Shown here one piece after another: positions 33,145 to 45,189 of a DNA stretch of 64,000 bases. The translations under genes were made by a program, and so were the position numbers. Position 1 is the first letter of the stretch; every line of letters starts with the position of its first letter. Location of the stretch: NCBI GenBank assembly GCA_947462335.1, contig OX381721.1, positions 33,964,303-34,028,302 on the forward strand, in the 5' to 3' direction. The DNA is from Harmothoe impar. Taxonomy: Eukaryota; Annelida; Polychaeta; Phyllodocida; Polynoidae. The notes beneath the pieces were generated by a model. That model searched no databases. It worked only from the letters and a program-made list of their open reading frames with translations, and was not told the DNA's origin.

Positions 33145-34446
33145 TTATTGTACACCCCTATACTCTACTGGTAATTGAACTGTCCCAAGTGACATCTCTG
33201 GTTGCCCCAACAGTCCATGTACTGCAATATTTGACTGAAACAGAATTGGTTTGTCAAACATAGATTCATAAGTCACCTTTGATATCAAGGAACATTCTGC
33301 ACCTGTGTCAATTTTAAAGGAAATGTAACCATCACATTTTGTGCTAAGGTCCACCAACCACATACTTTTTTGTCTGTTGGCAACATGTACATCCTGTGTC
33401 ACCATGTGGATATTGAGTGTCTCCATAGCAATATTTTCTGCCTCAAATTCATACTCTCCACCACCCACTGCACCATACTCCTCATATTCATAACCTTGAC
33501 CGCCATACTCATTTGCCGCATAATGCACAGATTTCTGAGAATAGCAACGCCGGGCAAAATGACCAACTCTCTGGCAGATATGGCAAGACTGGTTGTACGC
33601 TGGGCACTGTCTCGGTCTATGCACATAACCACAGTTACCACATGATTGTCCACTCTCGGCATAACCTTGACCTCCACGACCTCTGTAACCGGCACGTCCA
33701 CCGCGACCTCCACGACCACGGAAGCTATCCTGATGATCCTGAACTTGTTCCTGACCATGACCCTGGTGACGATCTTGATCTGGATACTGACCTTGACCCC
33801 GACCACGTGCGCTGAAACCCCCTCGCCCCCGACCATAGCCTAGGCCTCGGGGGGGATACCTGTCGACCACATCCACCCAGGACTCCTGACTGTCCTGAGC
33901 ACCTCCGGTGATCTTCCTGGTCATCAACTTCTGCTCGTGGAAGTTACATGCCTTAATCAGCTGATCAAGTGTCAAGTCATCTTCCCATAATTTGTCCTTT
34001 AACTTCTTATCACTGACACCATTTGAGATCTGGACACAGACTTGCTGCTCCTCGGATGCCCCAAACTCACACTGTGACGCTAACTCCCTCACAGCTGCGA
34101 TATACTCCGCGACCGTCTCATTTTTCTGCACCCGCTGCTGGAATCGTGTGATGTAGCCTTTCAACAACTTCTTTGGCTCAAAATGAGCATCAGATTTAAG
34201 CAGCACAGGGTCTAATTTCTTCTCGTCCCCAGCCGGAAAGGTGAACTTGTCAAACACCTTGATCCACTGGGACCCCATACTACATAACAACAAGGCCACT
34301 TTTGTCTCCCCAGATACCTCTGTCTTTTCTGCTGCCACTAAATACAACCTGAACTCCATTTGCCAGTCCTTCCATGCCTGGGCAATATTCTCCTCAGCCT
34401 GAGGGCTGAACTTGGCAGGGGGCTTGAAGGTAGCCATGCTCTTCAC
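33145..34446 (-). CDS. gag: Gag with zinc knuckles and start of aspartic protease
   Basis: 433 residues. N-terminal capsid-like region (about 1-200), RG/RGRGG-rich nucleocapsid segment (about 205-275), two CCHC knuckles (CGNCGYVHRPRQC and CHICQRVGHFARRC), acidic/Tyr-rich linker, then the protease start with IDTGAECSLIS (active-site DTG). TAA at 33145 cuts the protease before its C-terminal strand, which continues in frame downstream. Start ATG is at 34446, 194 bp inside the 5' LTR. Packages RNA and forms particles in related elements. Confidence 0.95.
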   Translation of the reverse strand: MKSMATFKPPAKFSPQAEENIAQAWKDWQMEFRLYLVAAEKTEVSGETKVALLLCSMGSQWIKVFDKFTFPAGDEKKLDPVLLKSDAHFEPKKLLKGYITRFQQRVQKNETVAEYIAAVRELASQCEFGASEEQQVCVQISNGVSDKKLKDKLWEDDLTLDQLIKACNFHEQKLMTRKITGGAQDSQESWVDVVDRYPPRGLGYGRGRGGFSARGRGQGQYPDQDRHQGHGQEQVQDHQDSFRGRGGRGGRAGYRGRGGQGYAESGQSCGNCGYVHRPRQCPAYNQSCHICQRVGHFARRCYSQKSVHYAANEYGGQGYEYEEYGAVGGGEYEFEAENIAMETLNIHMVTQDVHVANRQKSMWLVDLSTKCDGYISFKIDTGAECSLISKVTYESMFDKPILFQSNIAVHGLLGQPEMSLGTVQLPVEYRGVQ

Positions 34447-34622
34447 TATAGGCCTATCACACCTAGATACAGTATAGTCAGTAATACTTCCACAGACTCA
34501 GCTAGTGAGTCCCACAACTTGATATTCAGATGGCTGGCATCCACACAACAGTCAAGCTCTACTCACAGTTCAGGACTTCCACTCCTCTTATTTCACTGAC
34601 ACATCATCAAGTTCATTTCACC

Positions 34623-34639
34623 ACACACTTCTGACGCCA
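34623..34639 (-). other. tRNA primer-binding site
   Basis: Directly after the 5' LTR, reads TGGCGTCAGAAGTGTG on the minus strand. GTCAGAAGTG resembles the complement of a leucine tRNA 3' end; the primer assignment is inference. Confidence 0.7.
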
Positions 34640-34776
34640 TGTTATGTCTGTGCCTATCCTGGTATTTCCTTTTTGGCTCAATGAATGGGAATCTACTCAG
34701 AGAACAACAAACACGTGCGTTACGGTAGTTCCCGCCGGAAGTCATCTATTCAGAACGTTGCAACGGGTATACAACA
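34640..34776 (-). repeat. 5' LTR (137 bp)
   Basis: Matches 29691-29827 with three substitutions. The promoter is expected here; no TATA box is obvious in so short an LTR. Confidence 0.96.
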
Positions 34777-34884
34777 CAGTCTTCTACAATCTAGAAAATA
34801 GTTTTTAAAGAATAACTAAATCTTTATTGGCAATAAACTTGTACATACAATCATGTGTGTGTAAATGTTTCAGATTGATTTTCA

Positions 34885-36715
34885 ATGATGTTCTCGTATC
34901 CTGATACATTGGCAACCTTTAACATTGATTCTCACAGCCTAAATATAGCACGTGTCGGCAGTGTGAGAATTGATGTATCATATGGACGCTTTCTTCAATT
35001 ACACATTAGAAAAGTATTTAAAGAAGGGTTAGGAGCTAATTTTTGGCCAATTTTCAATTTTCAGTTTGTCAACATATTTGTCCTCATAATAAATATGTGT
35101 AAATAGGGTTGGTCCCCTGATTTAGTCTAACCCTGATTTGCCTTATATTTTATAAGAATTTAAATATCAGAATGATAAAAAAAGCTAGACACATTTTTGC
35201 ATGGGCATTATAAATGTGTAAGATACTACAGTTCCCCCTAATGCCTATCTTCTAGTAATACAAGGATGCCATGTATCTGAAAAAAAACAACAACCCATAA
35301 ATAACTCCTAACCCATCTTTGATTCATATAATAGAACACATTACCAATGAAAAGTAAGCATGACAGTCAAGAAAGATGATAATAACTCATGCTGACTTGT
35401 ATTTAATCCTGTATGTTGTAGCTCACTGTTTTAAAGATATACAGATACATACACATTGTTAACTCGTATATATACATATTTAAATCTTTTATTTCTATTC
35501 CAAAATGTATCAAATGGATCACAAATGTATCACATTCAGATTGGAGCAGCGATATTTACATTTCTGTCACACTCAAGCAGATGCTCTACCTCTCTGATTG
35601 AGTCAGCAAGACTTGCCTAGGGACCCTGGATATACATGATATAATATATCATATTATATTTGATATGCATGATATATTTTGAGTTTTCTCAATCATAATA
35701 GTTTTCAACTACTATTTCTTATGTCGACATGCATCTACCTGTTCTACAAAGATGTTTGTCTACTGATCTGTTTCCCTATTGGTGGCTGAGTGTATGACTG
35801 TCTCTCACTATCTCTGCACTCAGGACTTATTGCAATGCCTTCCTGTGACTGCTGTGATAAAGGTGATAAAGAAAGATACCATCATGAATTCATATTGATT
35901 ATGATATTACATTAAGACTATTTAAGATGTCTTCTGAAGAAAAGTGTTTATAAATTTCTGACTTTCACATAAACAGGTTACTAGAAAAATTAATTCTGAA
36001 GAAAAGGTCAACCATAGTGAATTTAACCATTTAAATAATTCTCATTCAAAGATCTTTAAGAGCCTAACAGCTCTGTGATGACTTACATTTTTATGACATT
36101 TTCATTTGTTGCCAGGTGGAAAGTTATCCTTTTAGAGAGATTTCGTAACTGTGCAAGCCGTTTTTTTTTTCAGGATTGAAACCGACATCACCAACTACAT
36201 CCCACCCTTGCCAGAAGAGACTATTTTTTCACTTTAAAATAATTGTCTACATTTATGTTAAAATAAGAAAAATACTTACACCGATGCCCTTAATGCCTTG
36301 CCCCCCTGTTGTGGCTACACTGTAGGATGGAGGGGGGTAGTTCTCTCCATGGGGAGTGTAGGGGGGAGCGGCTTCTCCAACTGATGGGTATGGAGGTGGG
36401 CCGTATGACGGCACACCAGACACAACGGGGCCTTGAGAGCTCTGCAGGGGAGGAGCTCCAGACTCCAGGTAGCGATGACTGTTAACTGGCCGGTTCCTGG
36501 ATCTGTCCAGCCTCGACCCACCATTCTCACATACCATCGGGTAGGACTGAGCATCACGCTGAGAGGTAGTAGCCAATACTTGGGCATTTTCAGGTCTTCC
36601 TGAAGATTTTTGAAAACAGAAACTATAAAAGCCAGAAGTATATATAAGTCTCCATGTCTGCTGTACCATGTTATGTTATATTTTAAACATCTTTAAGATG
36701 ACTATGAATTGATTA
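34885..36715. repeat. Segmental duplication, block 1 (left part)
   Basis: Collinear with block 2. 35008-35090 matches 46375-46470 (GAGCTAATTTT, TTTTCAGTTTGTCAACATA). 35130-35200 matches 47480-47570. 35790-35890 matches 48245-48345 (GCCTTCCTGTGACT). 36110-36235 matches 48850-48980. The exon at 36280-36599 matches 49870-50201. Block 1 lacks the TIR element found at 46506-47474 and so preserves the empty site. Confidence 0.8.
36280..36599 (-). CDS. Exon for a proline-rich cytoplasmic tail, paralogue 1
   Basis: Bounded by acceptor CTTCAG and donor GT with the strong sequence GTAAGT (GGT/GTAAGTATT). It enters in phase 1 and leaves in phase 0. Encodes about 106 residues: one 35-residue unit (RPENAQVLATTSQRDAQS, YPMVCENGG, SRLDRSRN), then NSHRYLESG and a Pro/Tyr-rich segment with GPPPYPS, APPYTP and YPPPSYSV. 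PPxY motifs can bind WW-domain proteins (family knowledge). I do not recognise the gene. The matching exon in block 2 (49849-50201) shares all features. No transmembrane exon was found upstream here. Confidence 0.65.
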
Positions 36716-37406
36716 CAGTATAAGGCTATAAGGTGCACCCGCATGTATACTTATATGTATCATGAACCTAAGACATTGTAAGTATTGGTATGGTGATTTA
36801 TTTTGCTGATAAAATTAATACATTACTGTATTCAATTAACAAATACTTGAATTTTCTGAAGATGGTTGAGTAAGTAATAGCACAAATGCACCTAATTGAT
36901 TCATTGTATTATGTCATCAGTAAATCGTTAAAATACTTTATCCAAGGCAAGGCACAAAGCACTTAGGTTCTTAAATGTTTGTTATGATGCGTTCTTTCTA
37001 GTCTGGGAAAATCCAACATTGTCACCGTAACATTTACAAGGACACTTTTAATTTAAAAATAGGTTAATTTCACTTATCATATGGTTCATATAATTGTTCC
37101 TTGTCAGACAAAAGTATGTCAACCACCATCCATAGTACCTCTGATGGCAATACATATAACTTTATGCCTGGCCATTTTAGTTCTGTTCAAGGATATATCA
37201 CAAGACTTTGCTTGGTTCCTGACATCCCCAAACTATAGGTTGCCAGGAACAAGTCACATCTCGAAAGCAAAACCAAGATCTTGAAGTCACTAGTGAATAC
37301 TGTGTTTATTTAAAGGGATTTCAATTACAAATACTTATTGAGTCCATGTATGTTTACTTATGTGGTGTTTGTTTACTTTTGCAGTGTATGATCACTTCCG
37401 CTTTTA

Positions 37407-37699
37407 GGCCAAAAAAAAAAAAAGGTTTGTTTCAGGTCACCCGACCGACCCTATCAAAACAGGGCCGACCCTACTTTTTTTTTATGCAATTTTGAAGAAA
37501 TTATGATATTTTAATCACTTTTTTGGGTCAATTTTAGGTTTACAAAAATTTAGAATTTTTTTCCCACATTTTTCCACTTTTTTGGTATCGCAGAGGGGCT
37601 GTAAAAAAAAAAAAAGTAAAAAAAAAAAAAAGATCCGACATAGCGACCCTAGATTTTCATCCCATGTTACCTGAAACAAAACTTTTTTTTTATTTGGCC
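37407..37699. mobile_element. TIR element 'GGCCAAAAAAA', 293 bp
   Basis: GGCC, an A run, GGTTTGTTTCAGGTCACC faces GTTACCTGAAACAAAAC, a T run, TTTGGCC. TSD is TTA (37404-37406 and 37700-37702). Interior has CGACCGACCCTATC and inverted ATAGCGACCCTAG. Non-autonomous; TSD size suggests PIF/Harbinger-like. Confidence 0.85.
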
Positions 37700-38124
37700 T
37701 TAGATTTAGGGAGGGTTACATGACTCAGGGTGTGAATATTGACTAGAGTACTCATAGCTTCAGGCTGCTCTCTTGAATGTCCTACTCATAGGTTTAACAT
37801 ATTCATGCCGAATAAACCATAATAATACCTTTTTTTCTGCAACAATAACTTGCACAACCTACACATACAAAGAACAATGTAACACCAAGGACGCTGCAAC
37901 AAACGTTCACAACAAAGGGCAAAGACTCAGCAGGCATGGCTGTCAGTTACCCTGAAACAGAAAGCATCACATAGTCTTAGACATGTATTAGTCCTTAACC
38001 CTTTGAGGAGGGCCTGCCACTAAAATATTACAGTCATCATTACTTATACCCACTAAGTTTAGTAAGTAGAGTGAGACAGGCTTGGGTAATAAAGTGTTTA
38101 TTTTTCAAAGTGGAGTTGCTTTTT

Positions 38125-39360
38125 TCAAAGCGGAGATTTATTTCTAATCCCATATTCTTCCAATGTCTTTAATAAAATAACATAATTAACGGAATCAAAA
38201 GCATTTTTGATGTCAATAAAGGCAGCAGGACTTATATATACTACCCTGTTACTATGTTTTAAAATATCATTGACCAGAAGAGAAATTGAATCCAAAGTTG
38301 ATTTGTTTTTTTGGAAACCGCCTTGATTATGATGGTACTTGATCACTAAGTACCAATTTTGTGTATTTATTCATAAAATGACGTTTCAAAATACAACGAT
38401 CAAAAAATACATGTGAGCTTCATGGCGATACATATACAGATTTGTCACAATGCAGGTATAGGGTCTAGTGCCCTTCTCTAGTTATTGATGATTAGTATGA
38501 TTAAACGTAGAGAATTGACGTGTAATAAGTCTCAGTATTTACCAACATGTAATCATACAGTATAGCAATAGTAATGTAATAAGTGGATTATGTTTGCAGA
38601 AACCTAAGATGTTTCCTGTTTCCTTGACACACGCTTTTACCGATATATCATCCCTCCCTTTATGGGAGTAAAAAACAAGACACAAGGTGGCCTATTATGG
38701 CCAGGTTCTAAGCTTGGCATGCTATACCAAGCATTATAGTTGGACTTTATGAATTAATCTTTCAAAATTTTCCCTGGTACAGGTAATACACTAAAGTTGG
38801 AAACATTTGTGAGGTCACCCTCCTTGGGTCATGGAGTACGTGACTGTACAAATCTTCCAAGAGTCAGGAACAAAATAAAAGGAGTTAAATTTATAATCTT
38901 AATAAATCTCGATGGATTCTTCAAAACAGCTTTTTTGAATATATTGGTAGGTAAATTCTCTATTGCAGACGACTTTGATACATCGATCTCTATTGCACAC
39001 TTTATGATCAGAGAACTTCAAGTCAGGCATGGTATCATCACATCTAACTCCATTTAACCCATACTCGCTCACATGAGCTCCGGCCAGCTTGGGGCCTATA
39101 TCAGCAAAGAAAGAATTAATATACAAGGCGTCAACAAGTGCAATCTGTTCACTTGTATCATTTACAAGATTTATAGCCTTGGACCTACCCCTGCCCGGTT
39201 GGATATCTTTAACATCTTAAATTTATCTATAGAACTTGATACATTCTCATCTTCATAAGCAGAGAGACCTCCTCCCCTATAAATAATGACTCTGTCTTGT
39301 CCATATAAATTGTTTTTAGGAAAAGAGTGCAGAGTATCCTCGTCTTCATTGTTTAACTAG
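38125..39360 (-). pseudogene. Decayed non-LTR retrotransposon (CR1/Jockey-like) pol
   Basis: Three in-order remnants. An endonuclease-like piece (39181-39360: YGQDRVIIYRGGGLSAY). The segment before RT (38899-39126: INSFFADIGPKLAG, typical of the linker between endonuclease and RT). An RT palm piece (38125-38346: QGGFQKNKSTLDSI, then FIDIKNAFDSVNY with the catalytic-Asp region and LLKTLEEYGIR). Frames are interrupted and most of the RT and the 3' end are missing, so it is dead. Clade assignment is inference from these motifs. Confidence 0.8.
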
Positions 39361-39917
39361 GGTTCAGAATATAATATCACAGCACATCAATTAGTTTTTT
39401 ATACCGGTAGTCTTATTTCTAATACTTCATGCGTTCAGGTACACAAGAGAACAACCCTTTTTAAAGTTAGGCACAGAAGCTATTACTAGAACCAAATGTG
39501 ACACTGTTTATTTATAAAACCCTGAGATTGGACGTGTAGTTTCAACTCAATCATAATTGATCCTCCAAAAAGAAAAACTGTTCCCCTAGTCATGAGTTTA
39601 CTCCTTCTATGGATACTCATGTGGTCTTATTTAAAGTTCAGCTTTAGGCTTCGGGGTCCCCAGAGAACATATTCGCCATTGCCTTAAAGGGTTAGACCTC
39701 TAGGAGTAGAGCATGTAGTTCATAACTCTGCTACTAAACTGTGCTACTCAACTTCCAGATCAATTTTTACTTCACAAGTTTTACACCAGAGGGCAAAAGT
39801 ATGTGACCCAGGTGATTTTACCCCAATCCAGGTGACCCTTTAGATGTAGCTGTAAACAAGTCCCCATGCACACCAAAGGCCTGCTAGTAGACTGAGTGTG
39901 CTAACAGCCTTCAGACA

Positions 39918-40422
39918 TACACTGTAAAAAGTGTTTCTAATCTAAACACATAAATTTATCCACACACATTAAAGTTCAACACTTTCACTGAATCTCAGCA
40001 TCTAAACACTTTCTTCTGTCAGCAGGTAGGCCTACAGGGATATGGTCACTGGTGATGGATGGGCCTACAAAAGTGAAACAACAGTGGGCAAGGCCAGTTT
40101 GGCTGGCTCACTGGAATATTCTGGACAGCACTATCTACTCATTATTCTGGACATTATCTAAATTACCATGGATGTTAAACAACATTATAGGTACTGTATT
40201 TGACTAAGAAGAGCCTGTATATGGGCGAGAGCCTGTTGAAGGGGTAGGAGAATGATACCAGTGGGCTAGCCAAACTGCCATCACACACCATTTTTCACTG
40301 GTGAAGCTCACCCATCACTGGCGGCCATATTCCTGCACATGTTTACACAAAAAAGATTAGATTTTGCCATCAATATGTTTGGGTGAAAGTGTTTAAAGTT
40401 CATACACATTTTTTACAGTGTA
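39918..40422. mobile_element. TIR element 'TACACTGTAAAAA', 505 bp
   Basis: TACACTGTAAAAAGTGTTT faces ACATTTTTTACAGTGTA. The interior begins with GTGTTT/AAACAC dyads and CAACACTTTCACTGAATC. Terminal TA suggests Tc1/mariner-type insertion. The 40600-40938 frame outside it is not a recognisable gene. Confidence 0.75.
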
Positions 40423-42299
40423 TGGGTGAAGGGTGCAGTGAGCAGTGGGACCAGGTGATTATGCTGTCCTGGCCAGGTGACTTCAGTAAGGGGACCATGT
40501 ATCAGGCTTTGCTTGGAATTAAATAGTCTATAAAAGAATAATAAAACTATAGCACCCTCTTAGATTTGATGGTTACATATTGGCTTCTAGGTATACAAGT
40601 TGTGCAATGATATCATTGTGTATAGATGTTCTTTTTTTACCCAAAATAATAGCATGTGGCCTATTCAAGGGGGAGTATACCGTTTTCTGTGGGCACACTG
40701 GTGGCAGTCAGTACACTGGTGGGTATCACTAGTACTCAATTCTATACCACTGGCAGAGTGCAACTGCTGGTCACACCAGTGCAACTTGTCTAGACCAGAG
40801 GACTGCTGGAAAGGAACAACAAGCAAACTATTTGTTGGTTGCCTGAGCCTTTATACATGGGGTACTGGTGCTGGGGAATACAGGCTCACAGGGCTAGGAT
40901 ATACCTGCATGTGGTGGATTCTGTTTGGGGGATTCTAAATATAACTGGAGTGTTATATAAACTCAACAACCCTGCCAGAGAATTTTACGATTTAGGTTGA
41001 GTTTGCTGGCCCTTTAAATGACAAAATATATGTATGTTATCTTTTTTTTTTGTTAAAGATCAAGATTTTACACGACCTTTACCAGTTTACAAAATGAAAC
41101 TAAACAGAAATGTAAATGGTAGTCTAGACAAGAGACTTGGTGGTTTTCAATCAACCATTTGTCCCAATATGAACGTTTCACAAATTATCCTTTAGCATTG
41201 GGATGGAATACATGTGGCAATTTATAGGGCACTGTATGAATATCTACACTGGGTAAGTGGACCAGATGAAAACTTGCCTTCGGATTAAAGTGGGTCGCTA
41301 CCCTTTGATCAAAGTTAACAGAAAATAAATTATCCTTCTACGGACAGTCTGAATCATATAGAATCGGAAAATGAAGAGAAAATTTTGTTGTCCCGACCTA
41401 CTTTCTTAAATGAAGAATTTATACTTTATTTTTTCAATAATTATTTTACATATCAACCATTATGCATAGAAATGTAAAACATCTCATGTGAAACGCTTAT
41501 ATGTTCCACTCTATTGCAAATATAATTTTACAGTTCTATGCCATGGCATTCTGGGTAAAAATATGATGTTTCACGAAAGAATAGGAATAAATTGCTATTA
41601 TTTTGTGGCCTTATTGGCTGAAAATAGTATTCAAAATTAACAGTATTCTTTTAAGCTCTCTCAGAAAATAGTTCAGATCATTAATTTTGCTAACATATTA
41701 AAGTGATTTTGATAGTGGGTCCCAGGCATATTTCTAGGATTTTGGCCTTTTAAGTTTAAGAATATAGCAAGATTAGTCTAAATCATACATTTAAAGCTAA
41801 AAATATAATGGCTACAATTTATAATTATAATGTTTTGGTTATTTTAAGTAACTTATTGAGATCTATATCATTCTAGATAATGATTTATTGGTAAATATTT
41901 TCAATGTTCAAACTTTTCATAAAAATAGCAAGTATCATTGGCTACAAATATATCAAATATTCAAAGTCCAATAAAACGCTCAATTTTGCTCGAAATCTCC
42001 CAATTTCTTAACATGGCTTAGTCAGAATCTATATATGTATATCTGATATACATGGTCCCTTAATAAATTTGTACTGTCCAATTTATTATTATAAAGCATT
42101 ACTTATGGCTGTTCTGGAAGAACTCACATGTATCCGAGATTTACTGCCAATAAAATAATTAAACTCAACTCAAATGTACTAGATTATGTAATATTAGCTA
42201 ATTCTGATACATTTGAGCAATATGCGCAGATACCTGCGCAGTGTATCCATATTCAAGAGGTAGCGTTTCACCTTGATTAATCGGCCCCTGTCAAGTGGC
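40423..42299. other. Non-coding, A/T rich
   Basis: No coding sequence found on either strand. 41390-42010 is strongly A/T rich with no clear repeat boundaries. Confidence 0.5.
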
Positions 42300-42640
42300 C
42301 CTTTCGACTGATTCAGGAAGTATATGAACTGTATATCACAGATCGACCCACTGATACACTACAACTGTACCAATGAGTTAACATACATTTTCCTTTACTG
42401 TGTTATTCCCCTGTGTGAGAAGCCCTAAGTACCACCTACCATAAAACAGGTGTGTAATTATAACCGTCTCTTTGTAGTAATTCCTGTAGTGATGAACAAC
42501 CTACATGGATGTTGCCTCTCACTCATTGGTAACTCTACCTCAGTGGGGATTACACAAGTTTCCTTACTGCGGATAAAATATTTCGTGACCCAGCTAGTAC
42601 TTAGACCATGACACATTGTTCATTGAAAGCCGTGTACTTC
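42300..42640. repeat. Segmental duplication, block 1 (right part)
   Basis: Matches 55005-55345 over about 340 bp, including CTGATTCAGGAAGTATAT, AAGCCCTAAGTACCACCTAC, GGTAACTCTACCTCAGTGGG-like and GACCCAGCTAGTACTTAGAC. Same orientation as the left part, extending the block-1/block-2 collinearity. Confidence 0.85.
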
Positions 42641-42669
42641 TTCTTTCTATATATTTCAATGGGACTTAC

Positions 42670-42787
42670 CTTCGGTTTTCCCCATGTTAAATATACTTGG
42701 GCAATCAGTAATACAAGGTAGTAGACCGTTACAGCAAAGAGCAAATTGTATATACTACACTCTTTCCTATGTTTATATTGATGTGAA
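42670..42787 (-). CDS. Candidate transmembrane exon
   Basis: Minus-strand stretch between acceptor GATTACAG and donor AAG/GTAAGT. In frame it reads LLFAVTVYYLVLLIAQVYL, then TWGKPK: a 19-residue hydrophobic segment with a basic cytoplasmic edge. No homologue is recognised and no matching neighbouring exons were found. It could be chance. Confidence 0.25.
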
Positions 42788-42828
42788 CTGTAATCTTACC
42801 GAATTTTATGCCTAAGATAGACACTACT

Positions 42829-43065
42829 GGCTGTGTCACACGACCTTAAGCCAATGTTTTTGTCTCTGACCGGGTGCCGTCTCTGATCAGGTGTCAGAAA
42901 AAGGTGTTTTAAAAAGAATTATACTCATATATATATAAGGATTTGTAAAAACTTCATGGCGGTTGTTATATAATTATAATTATAATTACAATTAGCCTCC
43001 TGCTGTTGGTATTTTGACCTTACGAAGCCAAGCCGGTCAGAGACGGCACCTGGTAAGAGACAGCC
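42829..43065. mobile_element. 17-bp-subrepeat foldback element, copy 3
   Basis: Left GGCTGTGTCACACGACC with units GTCTCTGACCGGGTGCC. The right arm has GGTCAGAGACGGCACCTGG. Its variant base (CTCTG/CAGAG) is specific to this copy and present in both arms. The right terminus is truncated. Confidence 0.7.
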
Positions 43066-43463
43066 TACTGCCTATTTGGGGGCCTATGGCCCATAGTTCT
43101 GGGTGTGGGCCTGTACCTTTTCCCAAGCCTAACTCCCAATTGTCTGTAGTTTTTGTCCTATTTTCAGAACGAAAGCGGTTTATTTAAAGGCAGATGTACA
43201 TAGATATATCAAAGATAGGTTCCCAACTTTTTTTCAAATGCTTGATAATTTCATGACATTGTTATGTACATCTGCCCTAGGTAAGCCGTTGCCTTTCATT
43301 CCAGGCATATATTGTTGCCCGTCATTAATTTCAACTTGTTTCGCTTTGATGAGCCTTCATTTTCCAGCCTGCTGCTGTAAGTCCTGGCCGACATATAGCT
43401 GAGGCTACTGGCCTGCCCAATGAACAAAAAACGTTTTTTAACGTTTTGTAAAGCTATAATGTA

Positions 43464-43684
43464 TACAGTAAAACCTCGCGTATACGCGTAACTCGGGTAT
43501 AAGCTGCACCCCGAGTTTTGGCAAATCATATTAGCCGCACCAGAGACTTTTGATTATAGTGACTTTTAGTACTGTGCCATAGTAGCAAAAACTCGTGTAT
43601 AAGCCGCACCCTGACCCTGGGCTGCTCCTATAACCTGATCTGACTCGCATACTAGCCACAGCTTATACACTAGGTTTTACGGTA
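43464..43684. mobile_element. Dimeric MITE 'TACxGTAAAACCTCGCGTATA', copy 1
   Basis: TACAGTAAAACCTCGCGTAT faces CTTATACACTAGGTTTTACG plus GTA. Two internal halves each contain TATAAGC-GCACC. TA ends suggest Tc1/mariner mobilisation. Copy 2 is at 62534-62760. Confidence 0.85.
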
Positions 43685-44562
43685 ACATTATTCCATGGTA
43701 TATGTAAAAGGTTATTTTACCTTTTTGTCAAATAAGTGAGCCTAGACTGTCTAAGGATTAGTATTTCATATTTTATTCCCCTTTGACAAAGATCCAAATG
43801 TAACCTGAATCAGATAGGTTCCACAATATTTGTTTAGAATGCAAGAGAATCCTAAAGAAACCTCTAAAAATATTGATAACCATTCACCAATCAAAACGTA
43901 AATTTACATGTGGTTTACACCAATCTATTTGAAAAAAAGAGAAAAATAGCATCTATTTACCTATTCCCTGCTCCAGGATTGGAATCTGCACTGGTGTTAC
44001 CCTATGACTTGAAGGCAGGCATGTCAAGCATGAGGCCATGGAGTCAACTGACCTGCACAGGATTGGTAGATATTGGAAGATATAGTTTTAAAACTGACAC
44101 AACCAAAGGCTGATCAGCAGGTTCACAGGGCCCATACATACCGAACCTGGAGGATTGGTATGATGGGAATTCTGTTAAAGGCAACGGTAGAGGGCAGAGA
44201 TTTTAGGAGATAGGGAGGGGGCATAAACATATCTAGGGAGATTATACCACTTTAATTTTTCGTGAAAAACAACTGTTATCTGCAAACGCTTTTGGATTAT
44301 TTTTTTTTTTTTTTGAGAATGATTTTACAACTTTGATTCTAATTGGAATATTTGAAAATTCTTTCAGTTTTAGAAAACCATAGAGCGCACCTAGAGGGAT
44401 TTCAATGCGCCATTTAGGATGTTAAGGTGGGTTAATATGATCACATTTTCGTCTACTGCGCCGTTTTCTGCGCAGATACATTCTCTAGTTTGACCATAGA
44501 ACACCAGCGGACATCTGTTTCATATCGGAACAATTTTATCAAATTATCCTAAAATGGACAAA

Positions 44563-44640
44563 GGTGTTGCCTGATCGGGTCAAGAACCACCAACCTTTGG
44601 ATATAAAGGCATGCATTCTGCCACTGGGCTATGGAGTCTG
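44563..44640 (-). ncRNA. tRNA-like sequence, probable SINE head
   Basis: On the minus strand: A-box-like TAGCCCAGTGGCAGAATGC, an anticodon-arm-like CCTTTATATCCAAAGG, and B-box-like GGTTCTTGACC with T-arm spacing. The acceptor stem does not pair well, so a SINE head or tRNA pseudogene is more likely than a functional tRNA. Confidence 0.35.
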
Positions 44641-45096
44641 TGGTGTAGGCTCTCATTCAAAAGTCATACATAACCAACCCTTAGTATATTTCTATTTCCA
44701 TTCAATTTTCTTTTTTCAATGGACAAAAACTTTAGAAATATGCCCGGGACCATATATGTTCAAAAGGGGTTCTCTAGAGAGAGAACATTAAAACCTATAT
44801 CCTGAGAGAGTTACATAGGAATTTAGCTACTTTTCAATACTATTTTATGTACATATGTGGCAAAACACTACACTCCTATTATATGAAACATTAACTTAAG
44901 GCTTGAATATCAGAAAACAGCTCGGGACCCTCCTATTTTCTCAGCTTTGTTGGAAAGTGTATGCTATTATGGTCTTATGACAAAAACCTGATGAAAATCT
45001 AGCAACTTTTACACCGAGGGATTGACCCACCTTAAAGCGTCTATACTTCAGTTTATCCTTCAGTAAGTGTTAAAAGTGCCAGATAGTATGCAAAGG

Positions 45097-45175
45097 TGTC
45101 ATCGTTGAGTGGTCTAAGCGCTAGATAGTGAGTCCTACCCTCACGGGTTCAAATCTCACAAGAAGTCGTATTTTC
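45097..45175 (+). ncRNA. tRNA-like sequence, probable SINE head
   Basis: A-box-like TTGAGTGGTCTAAGCGCTAG and B-box-like GGGTTCAAATCTCAC about 40 bases later, the spacing of a Leu/Ser-type tRNA. The arms are imperfect and no CCA-ready acceptor is evident. Confidence 0.35.
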
Positions 45176-45189
45176 TCAACATGTATTAA

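Larger units (their letters stand above)
29691..34776 (-). mobile_element. Ty3/gypsy LTR retrotransposon, full length
   Basis: 5,086 bp, minus-strand orientation. Two 137-bp LTRs begin TGTTATGTCTG and end TATACAACA. They differ at three positions (about 2.2%). Flanked by the perfect 5-bp target duplication CAGTC (29686-29690 and 34777-34781). Order in element orientation: LTR, PBS, gag with zinc knuckles, protease, reverse transcriptase, RNase H, integrase, proline-rich tail, PPT, LTR. RT before integrase defines Ty3/gypsy (Metaviridae). No env frame is seen. Pol is interrupted by three TAA codons and one frameshift. Confidence 0.97.

Noticed and set aside
33399..33836. 145-codon minus frame inside gag
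   Set aside because: Alternate frame of the RG-rich nucleocapsid region; biased composition explains the open frame.
40600..40938. 112-codon plus frame, Trp-rich
   Set aside because: No splice signals, no homologous block in the duplicated segment and no recognisable motif.
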